From NCBI GenBank assembly GCA_030638665.1, contig DAOWEF010000020.1, positions 1-22,285 on the forward strand: DNA of 22,285 nucleotides, given 5' to 3'. Below the pieces are notes generated by a model. That model saw only the letters and a list, made by a program, of their open reading frames with translations, was not told the DNA's origin and did no database searches. This DNA comes from Dehalococcoidia bacterium (GTDB taxonomy: Bacteria > Chloroflexota > Dehalococcoidia > E44-bin15). This document shows positions 15,054 through 22,285 of the stretch, piece after piece (position 1 is the stretch's first letter; every line of letters starts with the position of its first letter). Made by a program: the position numbers and the translations under genes.

Positions 15054-16741
15054 GTCGCAGCAGATGGCAAATGCCACCTCGCTTCTCGGAAGCGCAGCTT
15101 TCCAGGATTTCTCGAAAAAGCCTTCCCCCCTTAATAGCTCAGCTCCTATACAATCGGGGCATCACCGACCCAGCACAGCTTGAATCTTTTCTCACTGCAG
15201 ATGAGCGCCTGCTTAATGACCCCTTCCTACTCCCCGATATGGACAAAGCGATAGCCAGGATCTACCGCGCTTTGCTCTCCGGGGAGGCTATTGCTATATA
15301 TGGGGACTTCGATGCCGACGGCATCACGGCCACCACTCTTCTTATTGAGGGTCTCTCCTCCCTTGGTGGAAAGGCAGTTCCTTATATTCCCCACCGCACT
15401 GAGGAGGGCTACGGCATTAACGATGCTGCCTTAATGCGCCTATCCCAGCAAGGGGTTAGTTTAGTGGTCACGGTGGATTGTGGCATCAGCGCTGCCCCTG
15501 AGGTGGCGAGGGCGCAGCAGATGGGGCTTGACATCGTGATAACCGACCACCACACTGTCCCTCCCCAAATCCCACTGGCCATCGCGGTGGTCAATCCGAA
15601 GCGGGCCGACTCCCGTTATCCCTTCCCGGAGCTCGCCGGCGTGGGCGTGGCCTTCAAAATACTCCAGGCACTGTCTCACTATTTGGGCAAGGACAACGAT
15701 ATGGCGGATCTTTTAGATCTAGTGGCTCTGGGAACGGTGGCTGACATGGTTTCCCTACTCGGCGAGAACCGCTACCTGGTGAAGCGCGGCATTGAGATGT
15801 TACACACTACTAAGCGGCCGGGATTGAAGGAGCTGGCCAGGTGCGCTGGCGTGCCCCTTACCGGCATTGACTCGGAGATCATATCCTGGGTCATAGCACC
15901 TCGCCTCAACGCAGCGGGGCGGCTGGACCATGCCGGCATAGGCTATAATCTATTATCGACCAGCTCCTCAGAGGAGGCACAGAGGCTTGCCAGTCTACTG
16001 GAGAGGAGAAATGCGGAGCGGCAAAGGCTTACCGGGGAAATGCTGTCCAAGGCAAGGGAGCAGATAATTGCCACCGGCATCGATTTCCCCCTTCTCATGG
16101 TTGGTGGCGAGGACTTCCATAGTGGGGTGGTGGGGATTGTTGCCGGCAGGTTGGTGGATGAGTTCTGCCGCCCCGTAATCGTCCTGGAGCGGGGCAAGCA
16201 GTGGAGCCGTGGCAGCGCTCGCAGCATCCCCAATTTCGACATCATCGCTGCCCTGAGCGATTGCAGCGATCTCCTCTCTCGATTTGGCGGGCATCCCATG
16301 GCAGCAGGGTTCGTCGTAGCTACCGAAAACCTGGATCAGCTTCAGCAACGACTGGTTCAGATTGCCTCAAACCAGCTGGACTCTTTCGACCTCCGCTCCG
16401 TGATCTCCATTGATGCCGAGGTCTCCCTCTCCTCCCTTGGCGGGGACACCTTCAAAATGATGCAGCAGCTCGCCCCCTTCGGACGTGCCAACCCTGTCCC
16501 GATATTCATTGCTCGGGATGTAAAGGTGGAGCGGTATCGTAGCGTGGGTGGTGGGGGGGATCACCTGAAGCTAAAGCTAAGGGATGATGGGGTAGCCTGG
16601 AACGCTATTGGCTTCAGGATGGGCCAGCTTATCGGCGAGGTCACCCCTCGGCTAGACATAGTCTTTAGCATTGGGGTCGATCTGTGGGGTGGTGGGGAGA
16701 CGCTTCAGCTAAACATCCTCGATTTCGCCCCCACGGCCTAG
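15050..16741 (+). CDS. recJ: Single-stranded-DNA exonuclease RecJ
   Basis: A 563-residue 5'-3' ssDNA exonuclease of the DHH superfamily, acting in recombination, mismatch and base-excision repair. Metal-binding motifs: Y-G-D-F-D-A-D-G at 84-91, T-V-D-C-G near 141-145, D-H-H-T at 166-169, and R-L-N-A-A-G-R near 286-292. The DHHA1 motif G-G-H-P-M-A-A-G-F lies at 414-422, and an OB-like domain follows to the end. The length matches bacterial RecJ. The ATG overlaps the fabF stop by four bases. Its 3' end overlaps the convergent lgt gene by 33 bp. Confidence 0.95.
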   Translation: MSRSRWQMPPRFSEAQLSRISRKSLPPLIAQLLYNRGITDPAQLESFLTADERLLNDPFLLPDMDKAIARIYRALLSGEAIAIYGDFDADGITATTLLIEGLSSLGGKAVPYIPHRTEEGYGINDAALMRLSQQGVSLVVTVDCGISAAPEVARAQQMGLDIVITDHHTVPPQIPLAIAVVNPKRADSRYPFPELAGVGVAFKILQALSHYLGKDNDMADLLDLVALGTVADMVSLLGENRYLVKRGIEMLHTTKRPGLKELARCAGVPLTGIDSEIISWVIAPRLNAAGRLDHAGIGYNLLSTSSSEEAQRLASLLERRNAERQRLTGEMLSKAREQIIATGIDFPLLMVGGEDFHSGVVGIVAGRLVDEFCRPVIVLERGKQWSRGSARSIPNFDIIAALSDCSDLLSRFGGHPMAAGFVVATENLDQLQQRLVQIASNQLDSFDLRSVISIDAEVSLSSLGGDTFKMMQQLAPFGRANPVPIFIARDVKVERYRSVGGGGDHLKLKLRDDGVAWNAIGFRMGQLIGEVTPRLDIVFSIGVDLWGGGETLQLNILDFAPTA

Positions 16742-17590
16742 TGCCCTCGCTCGCCTCATCCTGTAGGTGAGCAGGGGGACACAAACCGCCAGCACGATTA
16801 AGGCGATGAAATGGGGCGCATGCAGCAGGTCACCCACATTTATCTGATTCGGCGTCACCGCCCGGGTGAACTCGATGAAGAAACGCCCAAAGGAATATAG
16901 GGAAAGGTAAAGGAGAAATAGCGAGCCATCTGGTTTCAGCCGCCCTCTTAGCCGCCAGAGCACAGCGAAAACTAAGAGGTCCCATATAATCTCATAGACC
17001 GGCGAGGGATGGGTGGGCACTCCTATTGGGGCGTAGGCATCGGGATGGGTATAGATAAAAGCCCACGGCCATGAAGTCGGCGTCCCATAGGCATCGCCAT
17101 TTATGGTGCAACCGATCCTCCCCACAGCCTGGGCCAGGAGCAGCGCCGGAGCAACAGCATCGGCTAGGCGCCCCACCTGTGGATGGGTTATCCTGGCATA
17201 TATGAAAACGGCCAGCGTTCCACCCAGGATAGCCCCGAGAATGGATAACCCGCTAAAGAATTGGGTAAATATCTGCGCGGGGTGGCTAATATAGGTGCTC
17301 CCCAGGTAGTCTATGACGTGGAACAGCCTGGCCCCGATAATACCGCCAATGATGGCCCAGGGCGCAGCACCATAGATAACCTTCCTCTTGATCCCCGCTC
17401 CTTTAGCAAACCACAGGGATGCTCCGACCCCTACGATGACAGCGAGGACGACCATGATCCCGTGCCAGCCTATCTCGAAGGAGCCTATGCTGAAGAGGAG
17501 GGGGTCGATACCTATTTCAATTGACATCTTCCAGCATTCTAAGGTGGTGTTATTACTCATGTCAAGGAATTGTGCCGTCCACATGCACAT
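16709..17590 (-). CDS. lgt: Prolipoprotein diacylglyceryl transferase
   Basis: Integral membrane enzyme that transfers diacylglycerol from phosphatidylglycerol to the lipobox cysteine of prelipoproteins. The conserved core is I-D-P-L-L-F-S-I-G near the start, G-G-I-I-G-A-R in the second membrane helix, G-R-I-G-C-T-I-N-G-D-A-Y-G (the Lgt signature, in the Cys variant common outside Proteobacteria) and H-P-S-P-V-Y-E. About seven hydrophobic segments are visible. The family start would be ATG 17527, but that has GGAAG directly against it. ATG 17590 has GGAAAGG five bases away and is used here, adding 21 hydrophilic residues whose reality is doubtful. The last 11 codons overlap the recJ 3' end on the opposite strand. 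Confidence 0.92.
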   Translation of the reverse strand: MCMWTAQFLDMSNNTTLECWKMSIEIGIDPLLFSIGSFEIGWHGIMVVLAVIVGVGASLWFAKGAGIKRKVIYGAAPWAIIGGIIGARLFHVIDYLGSTYISHPAQIFTQFFSGLSILGAILGGTLAVFIYARITHPQVGRLADAVAPALLLAQAVGRIGCTINGDAYGTPTSWPWAFIYTHPDAYAPIGVPTHPSPVYEIIWDLLVFAVLWRLRGRLKPDGSLFLLYLSLYSFGRFFIEFTRAVTPNQINVGDLLHAPHFIALIVLAVCVPLLTYRMRRARALGRGGEIEDV

Positions 17591-17603
17591 CACCACCTTT
17601 CCG

Positions 17604-17620
17604 TTTTACTGCAAGTAAAA
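17604..17620. repeat. Perfect inverted repeat upstream of lgt
   Basis: TTTTACTGCAAGTAAAA consists of two 7-bp arms around GCA. It lies just before the lgt ribosome site, in the divergent lgt-xer region. It could be an operator or a small leader hairpin; no T-run suggests termination. Confidence 0.5.
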
Positions 17621-17724
17621 GCCCTGGGCGGGGCGAGAAATTTACTACCAAAAGTGTCCTCCATCTATCTGTGAGGAATCAGGAAAAGGTCGCGCCGATT
17701 TCTAATGCATTTTTAGCAGGATTA

Positions 17725-17733
17725 TGTTAAAAT
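17725..17733 (+). promoter_or_regulatory. Extended -10 promoter for the xer gene
   Basis: TGT-TAAAAT (17725-17733) forms an extended -10 with no strong -35. Initiation near 17740 excludes the ATG at 17724 and gives a leader of about 26 bases to ATG 17766, with AAGGAG in between. Confidence 0.45.
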
Positions 17734-17765
17734 GGTCTCATTCCAGGTTGATAAAGGAGATGGGG

Positions 17766-18671
17766 ATGGGAGAGGAAATCCAGAGCTTTTTGAATCATAT
17801 CTCAGTAGAAAAAGGCTTCTCCGGTAACACCATCGATGCTTACAGAAATGACCTTAATCAGCTTGCCAGTTTCGTGATAGAAACGGCTAGGTACCAGGGC
17901 GACAACCCTGAGTGGTCTACCGTCGATCGTAATCTTCTCATCAGTTATATCCTCGATTTAAAGGAGAGAAACTATGCCTCGGCTACCGTGGCTCGCAAGG
18001 TTGCTGCGGTAAAATCCTTTTTCGGCTTCATGGTTGCTGATGGCATCCTCAGCAGCGACCCCACAGAGAACCTTAGCTCGCCGAAGGTGGGCAAATCCTT
18101 ACCCAAGCCCCTCTCCGCTGGTGAGGTGGAAGCGCTGCTGGCAGAGCCAGCTAAGAATTCCACCCCCGAGGCAAAACGGGATGTGGCGATGATTGAACTG
18201 CTTTACGCTGGTGGCATGAGGGTATCGGAGCTTGTCTCACTGAACACGGGGGATGTGAACCTGGAGGCGGGCTTTGTACGCTGCCTGGGAAAGGGATCCA
18301 AGGAGCGGATAATTCCCATTCACCAGCAGGCAGTCAAGGCCGTCGATGAATATATGGTGGCGGCTCGCCCCAGGCTGCTGCGCGATGAAGAAGAGGGGGC
18401 CTTATTCTTGAATCGCAGAGGAGAGCGCCTCACCAGGCAGGGATTTTGGCTTATCCTGAAGGCTCATGCTAAAGCGGCGGGCATAAAAAGAGAGGTTACC
18501 CCCCATACTCTGAGGCATAGCTTTGCCACTCATATCTTGAGCGGCGGAGCAGACCTGAGGGCGGTTCAGGAGCTATTGGGGCATGCTAATATCTCCTCAA
18601 CGCAGATCTATACCCATCTTACCAGCGAGCATGTGCGCCAGGCCTATGAAAAGGCGCACCCCAGAGCTTGA
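17766..18671 (+). CDS. xerD: Tyrosine recombinase XerC/XerD
   Basis: A 301-residue site-specific recombinase, of the length of XerC/D, which resolves chromosome dimers at dif with FtsK. The N-terminal SAM-like core-binding domain (F-L-N-H-I-S-V-E-K-G-F-S-G-N-T) is followed by the catalytic domain with all expected residues: Arg in G-G-M-R-V-S-E-L, Lys in G-K-G-S-K-E-R, H-T-L-R-H, His in L-G-H-A-N-I-S and the nucleophile Tyr in T-Q-I-Y-T-H-L. It ends A-H-P-R-A, as Xer proteins do. ATG 17766 has AAGGAG six bases upstream; the frame is open to ATG 17724, but that codon is inside the likely promoter. No integrase-type extra domain or phage gene is near, so a housekeeping Xer is favoured. XerC versus XerD cannot be decided here. 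Confidence 0.9.
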   Translation: MGEEIQSFLNHISVEKGFSGNTIDAYRNDLNQLASFVIETARYQGDNPEWSTVDRNLLISYILDLKERNYASATVARKVAAVKSFFGFMVADGILSSDPTENLSSPKVGKSLPKPLSAGEVEALLAEPAKNSTPEAKRDVAMIELLYAGGMRVSELVSLNTGDVNLEAGFVRCLGKGSKERIIPIHQQAVKAVDEYMVAARPRLLRDEEEGALFLNRRGERLTRQGFWLILKAHAKAAGIKREVTPHTLRHSFATHILSGGADLRAVQELLGHANISSTQIYTHLTSEHVRQAYEKAHPRA

Positions 18672-18755
18672 GACTAATACGTGACTTAGACTGAGGCATA
18701 AAATATAAAAGAGAAAGCAGCAGGCTTTTATGTTGCAACCGAAAGGGGCGAAAAG

Positions 18756-18944
18756 GTGAAAACGGAGTTCGTTTCGGGGATGTTGATTGGTGTAAGAGAC
18801 GGGCCGATCGTTGTTATTGAGCTAATGGGGCAAGAAAAAAAGTTTCCGTTGGACTGTGAGGTGAGCATAGGGTGGGCGTTCTCTCGTATGAATACACGGG
18901 TTGTATGCAGCGTGGAGGATGGTAGGGTTATCAGGGTGGAGTAA
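18756..18944 (+). CDS. Small protein of unknown function (62 residues)
   Basis: Starts at GTG 18756 behind a GAAAGGGG site and ends three bases before the next gene's ATG, so it looks like a real operon member. The sequence alternates hydrophobic and polar residues (S-G-M-L-I-G-V-R-D-G-P-I-V-V-I-E-L, then R-V-V-C-S-V-E-D-G-R-V-I-R-V-E), suggesting an all-beta barrel of SH3 or OB size. It has no membrane segment or signal peptide. I do not recognise a family and give no function. Confidence 0.6.
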   Translation: MKTEFVSGMLIGVRDGPIVVIELMGQEKKFPLDCEVSIGWAFSRMNTRVVCSVEDGRVIRVE

Positions 18945-18947
18945 AAG

Positions 18948-19313
18948 ATGGCTAAGAAATCACATCGTGTCGCCTCACGGCAGGCACAGGTCAGCAAGGA
19001 GAGAAAGCGGAAGAAGAGGTCGCAGGCCTCCCAGAGGCACCCCATGCCTGCTGGAGCTCCCGCTGCGCCCTCAACCGAGGCCACTCCTGAGCCTGCCACC
19101 GCGCCCTCAACTGTGGCTACTCCTGAGCCTTCCACCGCGCCCTCAACTGTGGCCACCCCTGAGCCTTCCACTGCCCCTTCAGTGACTCGCCCTGCTTCAA
19201 CGCGACAGGCGGTCCCCCGCTATCAATATGTTATCGCAGATTTGCGGAAGATCGCCCTGATCGCCGGGGCCATGCTTGTTATCCTTATCGTGCTCGCCTT
19301 TGTGCTGGGATAG
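18948..19313 (+). CDS. Single-pass membrane protein with basic N-terminus and Pro/Ala/Thr repeat linker
   Basis: A 121-residue protein. Residues 1-31 are very basic (K-E-R-K-R-K-K-R). Residues 36-78 are a low-complexity linker built from a 12-residue unit (A-P-S-T-V-A-T-P-E-P-S-T). Residues 101-121 form one hydrophobic helix (I-A-L-I-A-G-A-M-L-V-I-L-I-V-L-A-F-V-L-G) at the very C-terminus. This is tail-anchored topology with a probably cytoplasmic, nucleic-acid-attractive N-terminus, though orientation is inferred. GGTGGAG precedes the ATG, and uvrC starts six bases after its stop. No family recognised. Confidence 0.65.
   Translation: MAKKSHRVASRQAQVSKERKRKKRSQASQRHPMPAGAPAAPSTEATPEPATAPSTVATPEPSTAPSTVATPEPSTAPSVTRPASTRQAVPRYQYVIADLRKIALIAGAMLVILIVLAFVLG
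19065..19172 (+). repeat. Three tandem 36-bp repeats inside a coding region
   Basis: Units at 19065-19100, 19101-19136 and 19137-19172, each beginning GCGCCCTCAAC and differing by a few substitutions; a partial fourth unit (GCCCCTTCA) follows. The 36-bp period equals 12 codons, so copy-number change keeps the frame and alters linker length. This low-complexity DNA also creates long spurious reading frames in other phases. Confidence 0.9.
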
Positions 19314-19319
19314 GACGCC

Positions 19320-21149
19320 GTGGAAGCGAGGCGCTTCGAGGAGCAGCTAAAGGCATTGCCCCAGAAGCCTGGCGTTTATCTCTTTAGAGACACCTCGGGC
19401 AATGTGCTTTATGTGGGGAAGGCCGCCAATCTCCATAGTCGGGTAAGAAGCTATTTTGGCGCTCCCGACACGCTCTCCCCAAAGCTGGGGAGGATGGTGA
19501 CTCGGGTGAGCGACTTCGAATTCCTGGTTACTGATTCGGATCAGGAAGCGCTCATCCTGGAGTGTAACCTGATCAAGAAGCACCGACCCCGCTACAATGT
19601 ACGCCTCAAGGACGATAAGACCTACCCCTACCTCAAGATCAATGTCCAGGATGACTGCGCCAGGGTCTATGTTACCAGGCGCGTGGATAAAGACGGCAGC
19701 ACCTACTTCGGACCATTCGCCAGCGCCGGCTCAGTCAGAAAGACCCTTGACCTGTTAAAGAATCTCTTCCCCTTCCGCTCCTGTAAAAGGGAGATCCGCG
19801 GGGTCGACCGCAGAGCCTGTCTGGAGTATGACATTCACCGCTGCTCCGGCCCCTGCATCGGCGCTATCTCGAAGGATGAATACCGTGAGATTATTAATCA
19901 GGTGGTCATGTTTTTGGAGGGAAGGCAGGAGAGTGTGGTGAAGGAGCTGGAGCGAAAAATGGCGGGGGCATCGGAGCGGCTGGAGTTCGAGCGTGCTGCG
20001 GTGCTGCGCGACCAGATCCGTGCTGTGGAAATGGTCACCGAGCGTCAGAAGATCACTTCCACTGAGAGAGGCGATCAGGATGTCATCGCCCTGGCCCAGA
20101 GTAAGGATCAGGCCAATGTGGAGGTCTTCTTCATACGGAGTGGCCGGCTCGTCGAGCGGGACCACTTCATGGTGCAGGGGGCTCAGGATGAGGAGCCGGG
20201 GCAGATCATGACCGGCTTCCTGAACCAATTTTATGACTCGGCGACCTATATCCCGCATGTCATCCTGCTTCAGCACCTCCCTGATGACATTCTCGTACTG
20301 GAGAGGTGGCTGGAGAGCAAGCGGGGGGCACGAGTTAATTTACTGGTGCCGCAGCGTGGAGAGAAGCGGAGGCTGGTGGAAATGGTGGCAGAGAACGCCC
20401 GCCAGGGCCTGGAGCAGCTCAGGGTGAAGCGGCTCGCCGACCCGGAGACTACCGCTGCTGCCCTCGGGGAGCTGAGAGACGCCCTTCAATTGCCCCACGC
20501 TCCGCAGCGAGTGGAGTGCTACGACATTTCGGATATTCGGGGGACGTCGGCGGTGGGCAGTATGGTCGTTTTTCAGGGGGGGCAGCCCATGACAGCGCAC
20601 TACCGCCGCTTTCGTATTAAGACAGTGGCGGGCGCCGACGACTACGCCATGATCCGGGAGGTCTTGAGGCGGCGCTTCAAGAGGGCCGAGGGGTTTAAGC
20701 GCCCCGATAAATCGGGGTGGACCATAGTCCCCGACCTGGTGCTTATCGATGGCGGTAAGGGGCACCTTAGTGCTGCCCGCGATGCGATGAGGGAGACGGG
20801 GGTAGACTTCATCCCCGTTGCAAGTGTCGCTAAGGAGAACGAGGAGATATTCCGGCCTGACATCGCTACGCCTATAATCCTCGCCCGCACCTCGCCGGCC
20901 TTATATCTGGTGCAGCGAATTCGTGATGAGGCGCACCGCTTTGCGTTGGGCTATCACCGCAGGGTGCGGAGGAGCGAGGCTATGGCTTCAGCGCTGGATA
21001 ATGTCCTTGGAGTCGGACCGAAGCGAAAGCGAGCGCTCTTGCGGAAATTTGGCTCGGTTAAGGCGATTAGAGAAGCCGACATCGACGAGATTGCAGCGGT
21101 CGTCGGCATGACCCGCTCCCTGGCGCAGAGGGTGAGGGAGCATCTATGA
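19320..21149 (+). CDS. uvrC: Excinuclease ABC subunit C
   Basis: A 609-residue UvrC, the dual-incision nuclease of nucleotide-excision repair. The N-terminal GIY-YIG nuclease spans residues 15-95 (G-V-Y-L-F-R at 18-23, Y-V-G-K-A at 31-35). Four cysteines at 155, 167, 175 and 179 fit the UvrC iron-sulphur cluster. A UVR helix pair for UvrB contact is near 203-238 (L-E-F-E-R-A-A-V-L-R-D-Q-I). The RNase H-like nuclease starts V-E-C-Y-D-I-S-D-I-R-G. The end carries two helix-hairpin-helix units (V-L-G-V-G-P-K-R-K-R-A-L-L and the last 25 residues). The start is GTG 19320 with only a weak upstream site, so coupling to the gene six bases before is likely. Confidence 0.96.
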   Translation: MEARRFEEQLKALPQKPGVYLFRDTSGNVLYVGKAANLHSRVRSYFGAPDTLSPKLGRMVTRVSDFEFLVTDSDQEALILECNLIKKHRPRYNVRLKDDKTYPYLKINVQDDCARVYVTRRVDKDGSTYFGPFASAGSVRKTLDLLKNLFPFRSCKREIRGVDRRACLEYDIHRCSGPCIGAISKDEYREIINQVVMFLEGRQESVVKELERKMAGASERLEFERAAVLRDQIRAVEMVTERQKITSTERGDQDVIALAQSKDQANVEVFFIRSGRLVERDHFMVQGAQDEEPGQIMTGFLNQFYDSATYIPHVILLQHLPDDILVLERWLESKRGARVNLLVPQRGEKRRLVEMVAENARQGLEQLRVKRLADPETTAAALGELRDALQLPHAPQRVECYDISDIRGTSAVGSMVVFQGGQPMTAHYRRFRIKTVAGADDYAMIREVLRRRFKRAEGFKRPDKSGWTIVPDLVLIDGGKGHLSAARDAMRETGVDFIPVASVAKENEEIFRPDIATPIILARTSPALYLVQRIRDEAHRFALGYHRRVRRSEAMASALDNVLGVGPKRKRALLRKFGSVKAIREADIDEIAAVVGMTRSLAQRVREHL

Positions 21150-21206
21150 TTTTTCGTTTTTGCTTACAATACGTGGGCAGACTATATAGTTGAGGACATC
21201 TGCTCC

Positions 21207-21659
21207 TTAGCTCGGTTTCTTCATCACCCACTCTTCAAAGCTGCGGGTGTAGCTTGTATATTTTATCTTCCACTCGTCATTTTCTTTAACATATTCCTCG
21301 TTATAGTGGGCCCAGCCTGTCATCGTTGAGTTTGGCTGTATCACTACATAGTCATGTAGTTTCCATATACCACTGGCTTTTATATTACTGAGTATTTTAA
21401 TCTCGGGAGTGTGGCACTCGTGAGAGGACATAAAAATGTCTTGCCCCAGGCTACCTTTCAAGAACTCGATTACGGCCTTTCTACCCTCGAAGTGCATGTT
21501 TTCTCCATAATCAGCTACCACATATTCGACAAAGCACTCTTCCATTTCGTTCCAGCGCTTCAAGTCAAGACAGCGGAGGTACTTACCTTTGAGGTTCTTG
21601 ATAGCCTCAATATCCTCCAAAACTCTGATTCTTTTTTCCAGTTCCGTTAGCTCAGCCAT
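21207..21659 (-). CDS. SnoaL-like (NTF2-fold) protein, paralogue 1
   Basis: A 150-residue NTF2-fold protein of the SnoaL_4 type, a group with dehydratases, isomerases and ring hydroxylase small subunits. Landmarks: E-A-I-K-N-L-K-G-K-Y-L-R-C-L-D near 18-32, C-F-V-E-Y-V-V-A-D-Y-G near 42-52 (Asp50/Tyr51 in the place of active-site polar residues) and S-H-E-C-H-T-P-E-I, with two histidines that could serve acid-base chemistry. The closing strands G-W-A-H-Y and W-K-I-K are typical. The ATG follows GGAGGG. It has its own TTGACA promoter. By hand count about 60% of residues match the next gene over the first 54-130 positions, so the pair arose by tandem duplication. Substrate unknown. Confidence 0.85.
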   Translation of the reverse strand: MAELTELEKRIRVLEDIEAIKNLKGKYLRCLDLKRWNEMEECFVEYVVADYGENMHFEGRKAVIEFLKGSLGQDIFMSSHECHTPEIKILSNIKASGIWKLHDYVVIQPNSTMTGWAHYNEEYVKENDEWKIKYTSYTRSFEEWVMKKPS

Positions 21660-21693
21660 GATAACAACCCTCCTTCACAAATTAGTTTAGCCG

Positions 21694-21722
21694 ATAGTAT
21701 ATCCCCCTACTCAAGATGTCAA
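21694..21722 (-). promoter_or_regulatory. Promoter of SnoaL-like paralogue 1
   Basis: Minus strand: a perfect TTGACA (21717-21722), then 17 bases, then TACTAT (21694-21699). An overlapping TATACT gives a better -10 at the less favourable 15-base spacing. It lies about 35 bases before the ATG at 21659, so the gene can be expressed independently of its paralogue upstream. Confidence 0.6.
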
Positions 21723-21796
21723 CCATTTTTACACTAATTTCCTATGCTAAATCCTCCGCCAGCGAAATGCATCCCGGTATCGCCGGTTAATCCTCG

Positions 21797-22243
21797 TCAC
21801 TTGACCCTCGTCCTCTCTTCACGGAGGCGTGTCTCTTTGACACTCTTTTTCTTCCACTCGCCATTTTGTTTAACATACTCGTCTTCGTAGTGGCCCCAGC
21901 CATTGATAGTTATGTTTGGCTGAAAAACTAGATAGTCATGCAATGCCCATATACCCCTGGCTGTTGTATCGCTGGTTATTTCAATCTCGGGATTATGGCC
22001 CTGATGAACGGTAATAACGGAATCACTCCCCAGGTTATCTTTCAGGAACTGGATAATTGCCTTTCTACCCTGAAAATTCAGGTTTTTACCATAATCAGCT
22101 ACTGCATTCTCGATAAAGCAGTCTTCTAATTCGTCCCACAGCTTCTTGTCAATGCAGCGCCAATATTTAGCTTTGAGCTTCTTGATCGCCTCAACATCCC
22201 CTAAAACTCTAATCTGTGTTTCCAGGTCCGCTAGCTCCGCCAT
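21797..22243 (-). CDS. SnoaL-like (NTF2-fold) protein, paralogue 2
   Basis: A 148-residue paralogue of the preceding entry, with the same landmarks: E-A-I-K-K-L-K-A-K-Y-W-R-C-I-D, N-A-V-A-D-Y-G, V-H-Q-G-H-N-P-E-I-E-I with two histidines, and G-I-W-A-L-H-D-Y. The last 20 residues diverge (K-E-T-R-L-R-E-E) and keep the basic tail usual in the family, whereas paralogue 1 ends differently. The ATG at 22243 has a near-perfect AAGGAGGT eight bases upstream. DNA similarity to paralogue 1 extends through the start codon and ribosome site. The promoter and any upstream operon members lie outside the window. Function unknown; small-molecule dehydratase, isomerase or hydrolase activity is possible. Confidence 0.85.
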   Translation of the reverse strand: MAELADLETQIRVLGDVEAIKKLKAKYWRCIDKKLWDELEDCFIENAVADYGKNLNFQGRKAIIQFLKDNLGSDSVITVHQGHNPEIEITSDTTARGIWALHDYLVFQPNITINGWGHYEDEYVKQNGEWKKKSVKETRLREERTRVK

Positions 22244-22285
22244 GATAGCATACCTCCTTTCGAATAAATCACTACGACTGCTTCA

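Noticed and set aside
17766..18671. Xer-type recombinase as the integrase of a mobile element
   Set aside because: Length and C-terminus are those of housekeeping XerC/D, it lies among core genes, and no attachment repeats or phage genes are near.
18728..19171. 147-codon minus-strand frame with V-E-G-S-G-V-A-T repeats
   Set aside because: It is the antisense reading of the 36-bp repeats, which stay open in several phases because of their composition.
19755..20276. 173-codon minus-strand frame within uvrC
   Set aside because: Shadow of the UvrC reading frame, with no ribosome site or family resemblance.

Overview
The window looks like part of an uncultured anaerobic bacterium, most likely a Chloroflexota member of the Dehalococcoidia type. 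This is inferred from protein style (fused HMG-CoA-synthase-like/DUF35 protein beside an SCP-x-type thiolase, a TreT-like glycosyltransferase, a DUF6125-like fragment) and from an oxygen-sensitive glycyl radical enzyme (GRE). No rRNA or other decisive marker is present. Shine-Dalgarno sites are mostly strong and were used to choose starts.

Layout. (1) 1-1230, plus strand: decayed or shortened genes, namely an NTF2-like ORF with no good start, a probable oxidoreductase remnant, and a DUF6125-like gene that seems to lack its C-terminus. (2) 1246-7347, minus strand: a GRE operon transcribed as GRE, aldehyde dehydrogenase, family III CoA-transferase, GRE-activating radical SAM enzyme, from a TTGACA-N18-TAAAAT promoter. 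(3) 7436-7511: tRNA-Arg(UCU) with encoded CCA and its own promoter; its 3' end faces the GRE operon. (4) 7642-10929, minus strand: an HMG-CoA-synthase-like/DUF35 fusion and a thiolase in one transcription unit, a hairpin, then a macrodomain hydrolase. (5) 11002-13571, minus strand: mtaB and a TreT-like gene behind a near-consensus promoter. (6) 13806-16741, plus strand: fabF and recJ, overlapping by ATGA. (7) lgt, minus strand, overlaps the recJ 3' end. (8) 17766-21149, plus strand: Xer recombinase, a 62-residue unknown, a Pro/Ala-rich membrane protein carrying 36-bp repeats, and uvrC. (9) 21207-22243, minus strand: two tandem SnoaL/NTF2-like paralogues.

The most interesting part is the GRE operon. 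The GRE has a clear glycyl-radical loop and an active-site cysteine, but lacks the Glu two residues after that cysteine used by the dehydratase, lyase and arylacetate-decarboxylase GREs; it has C-T-S instead. With a CoA-transferase and an aldehyde dehydrogenase, this suggests a radical reaction whose product is oxidised and/or activated to a CoA thioester. The thiolase with the DUF35 fusion 2 kb away could complete such a route, but that link is only inference. The HMG-CoA-synthase-like partner appears to lack its nucleophilic cysteine (Val107).

The remaining genes are housekeeping: tRNA modification, fatty-acid elongation, DNA repair, lipoprotein maturation and chromosome-dimer resolution. 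By eye the first 7.4 kb and the last 1.1 kb are more AT-rich than the 11-21 kb core, consistent with accessory DNA next to a core segment.
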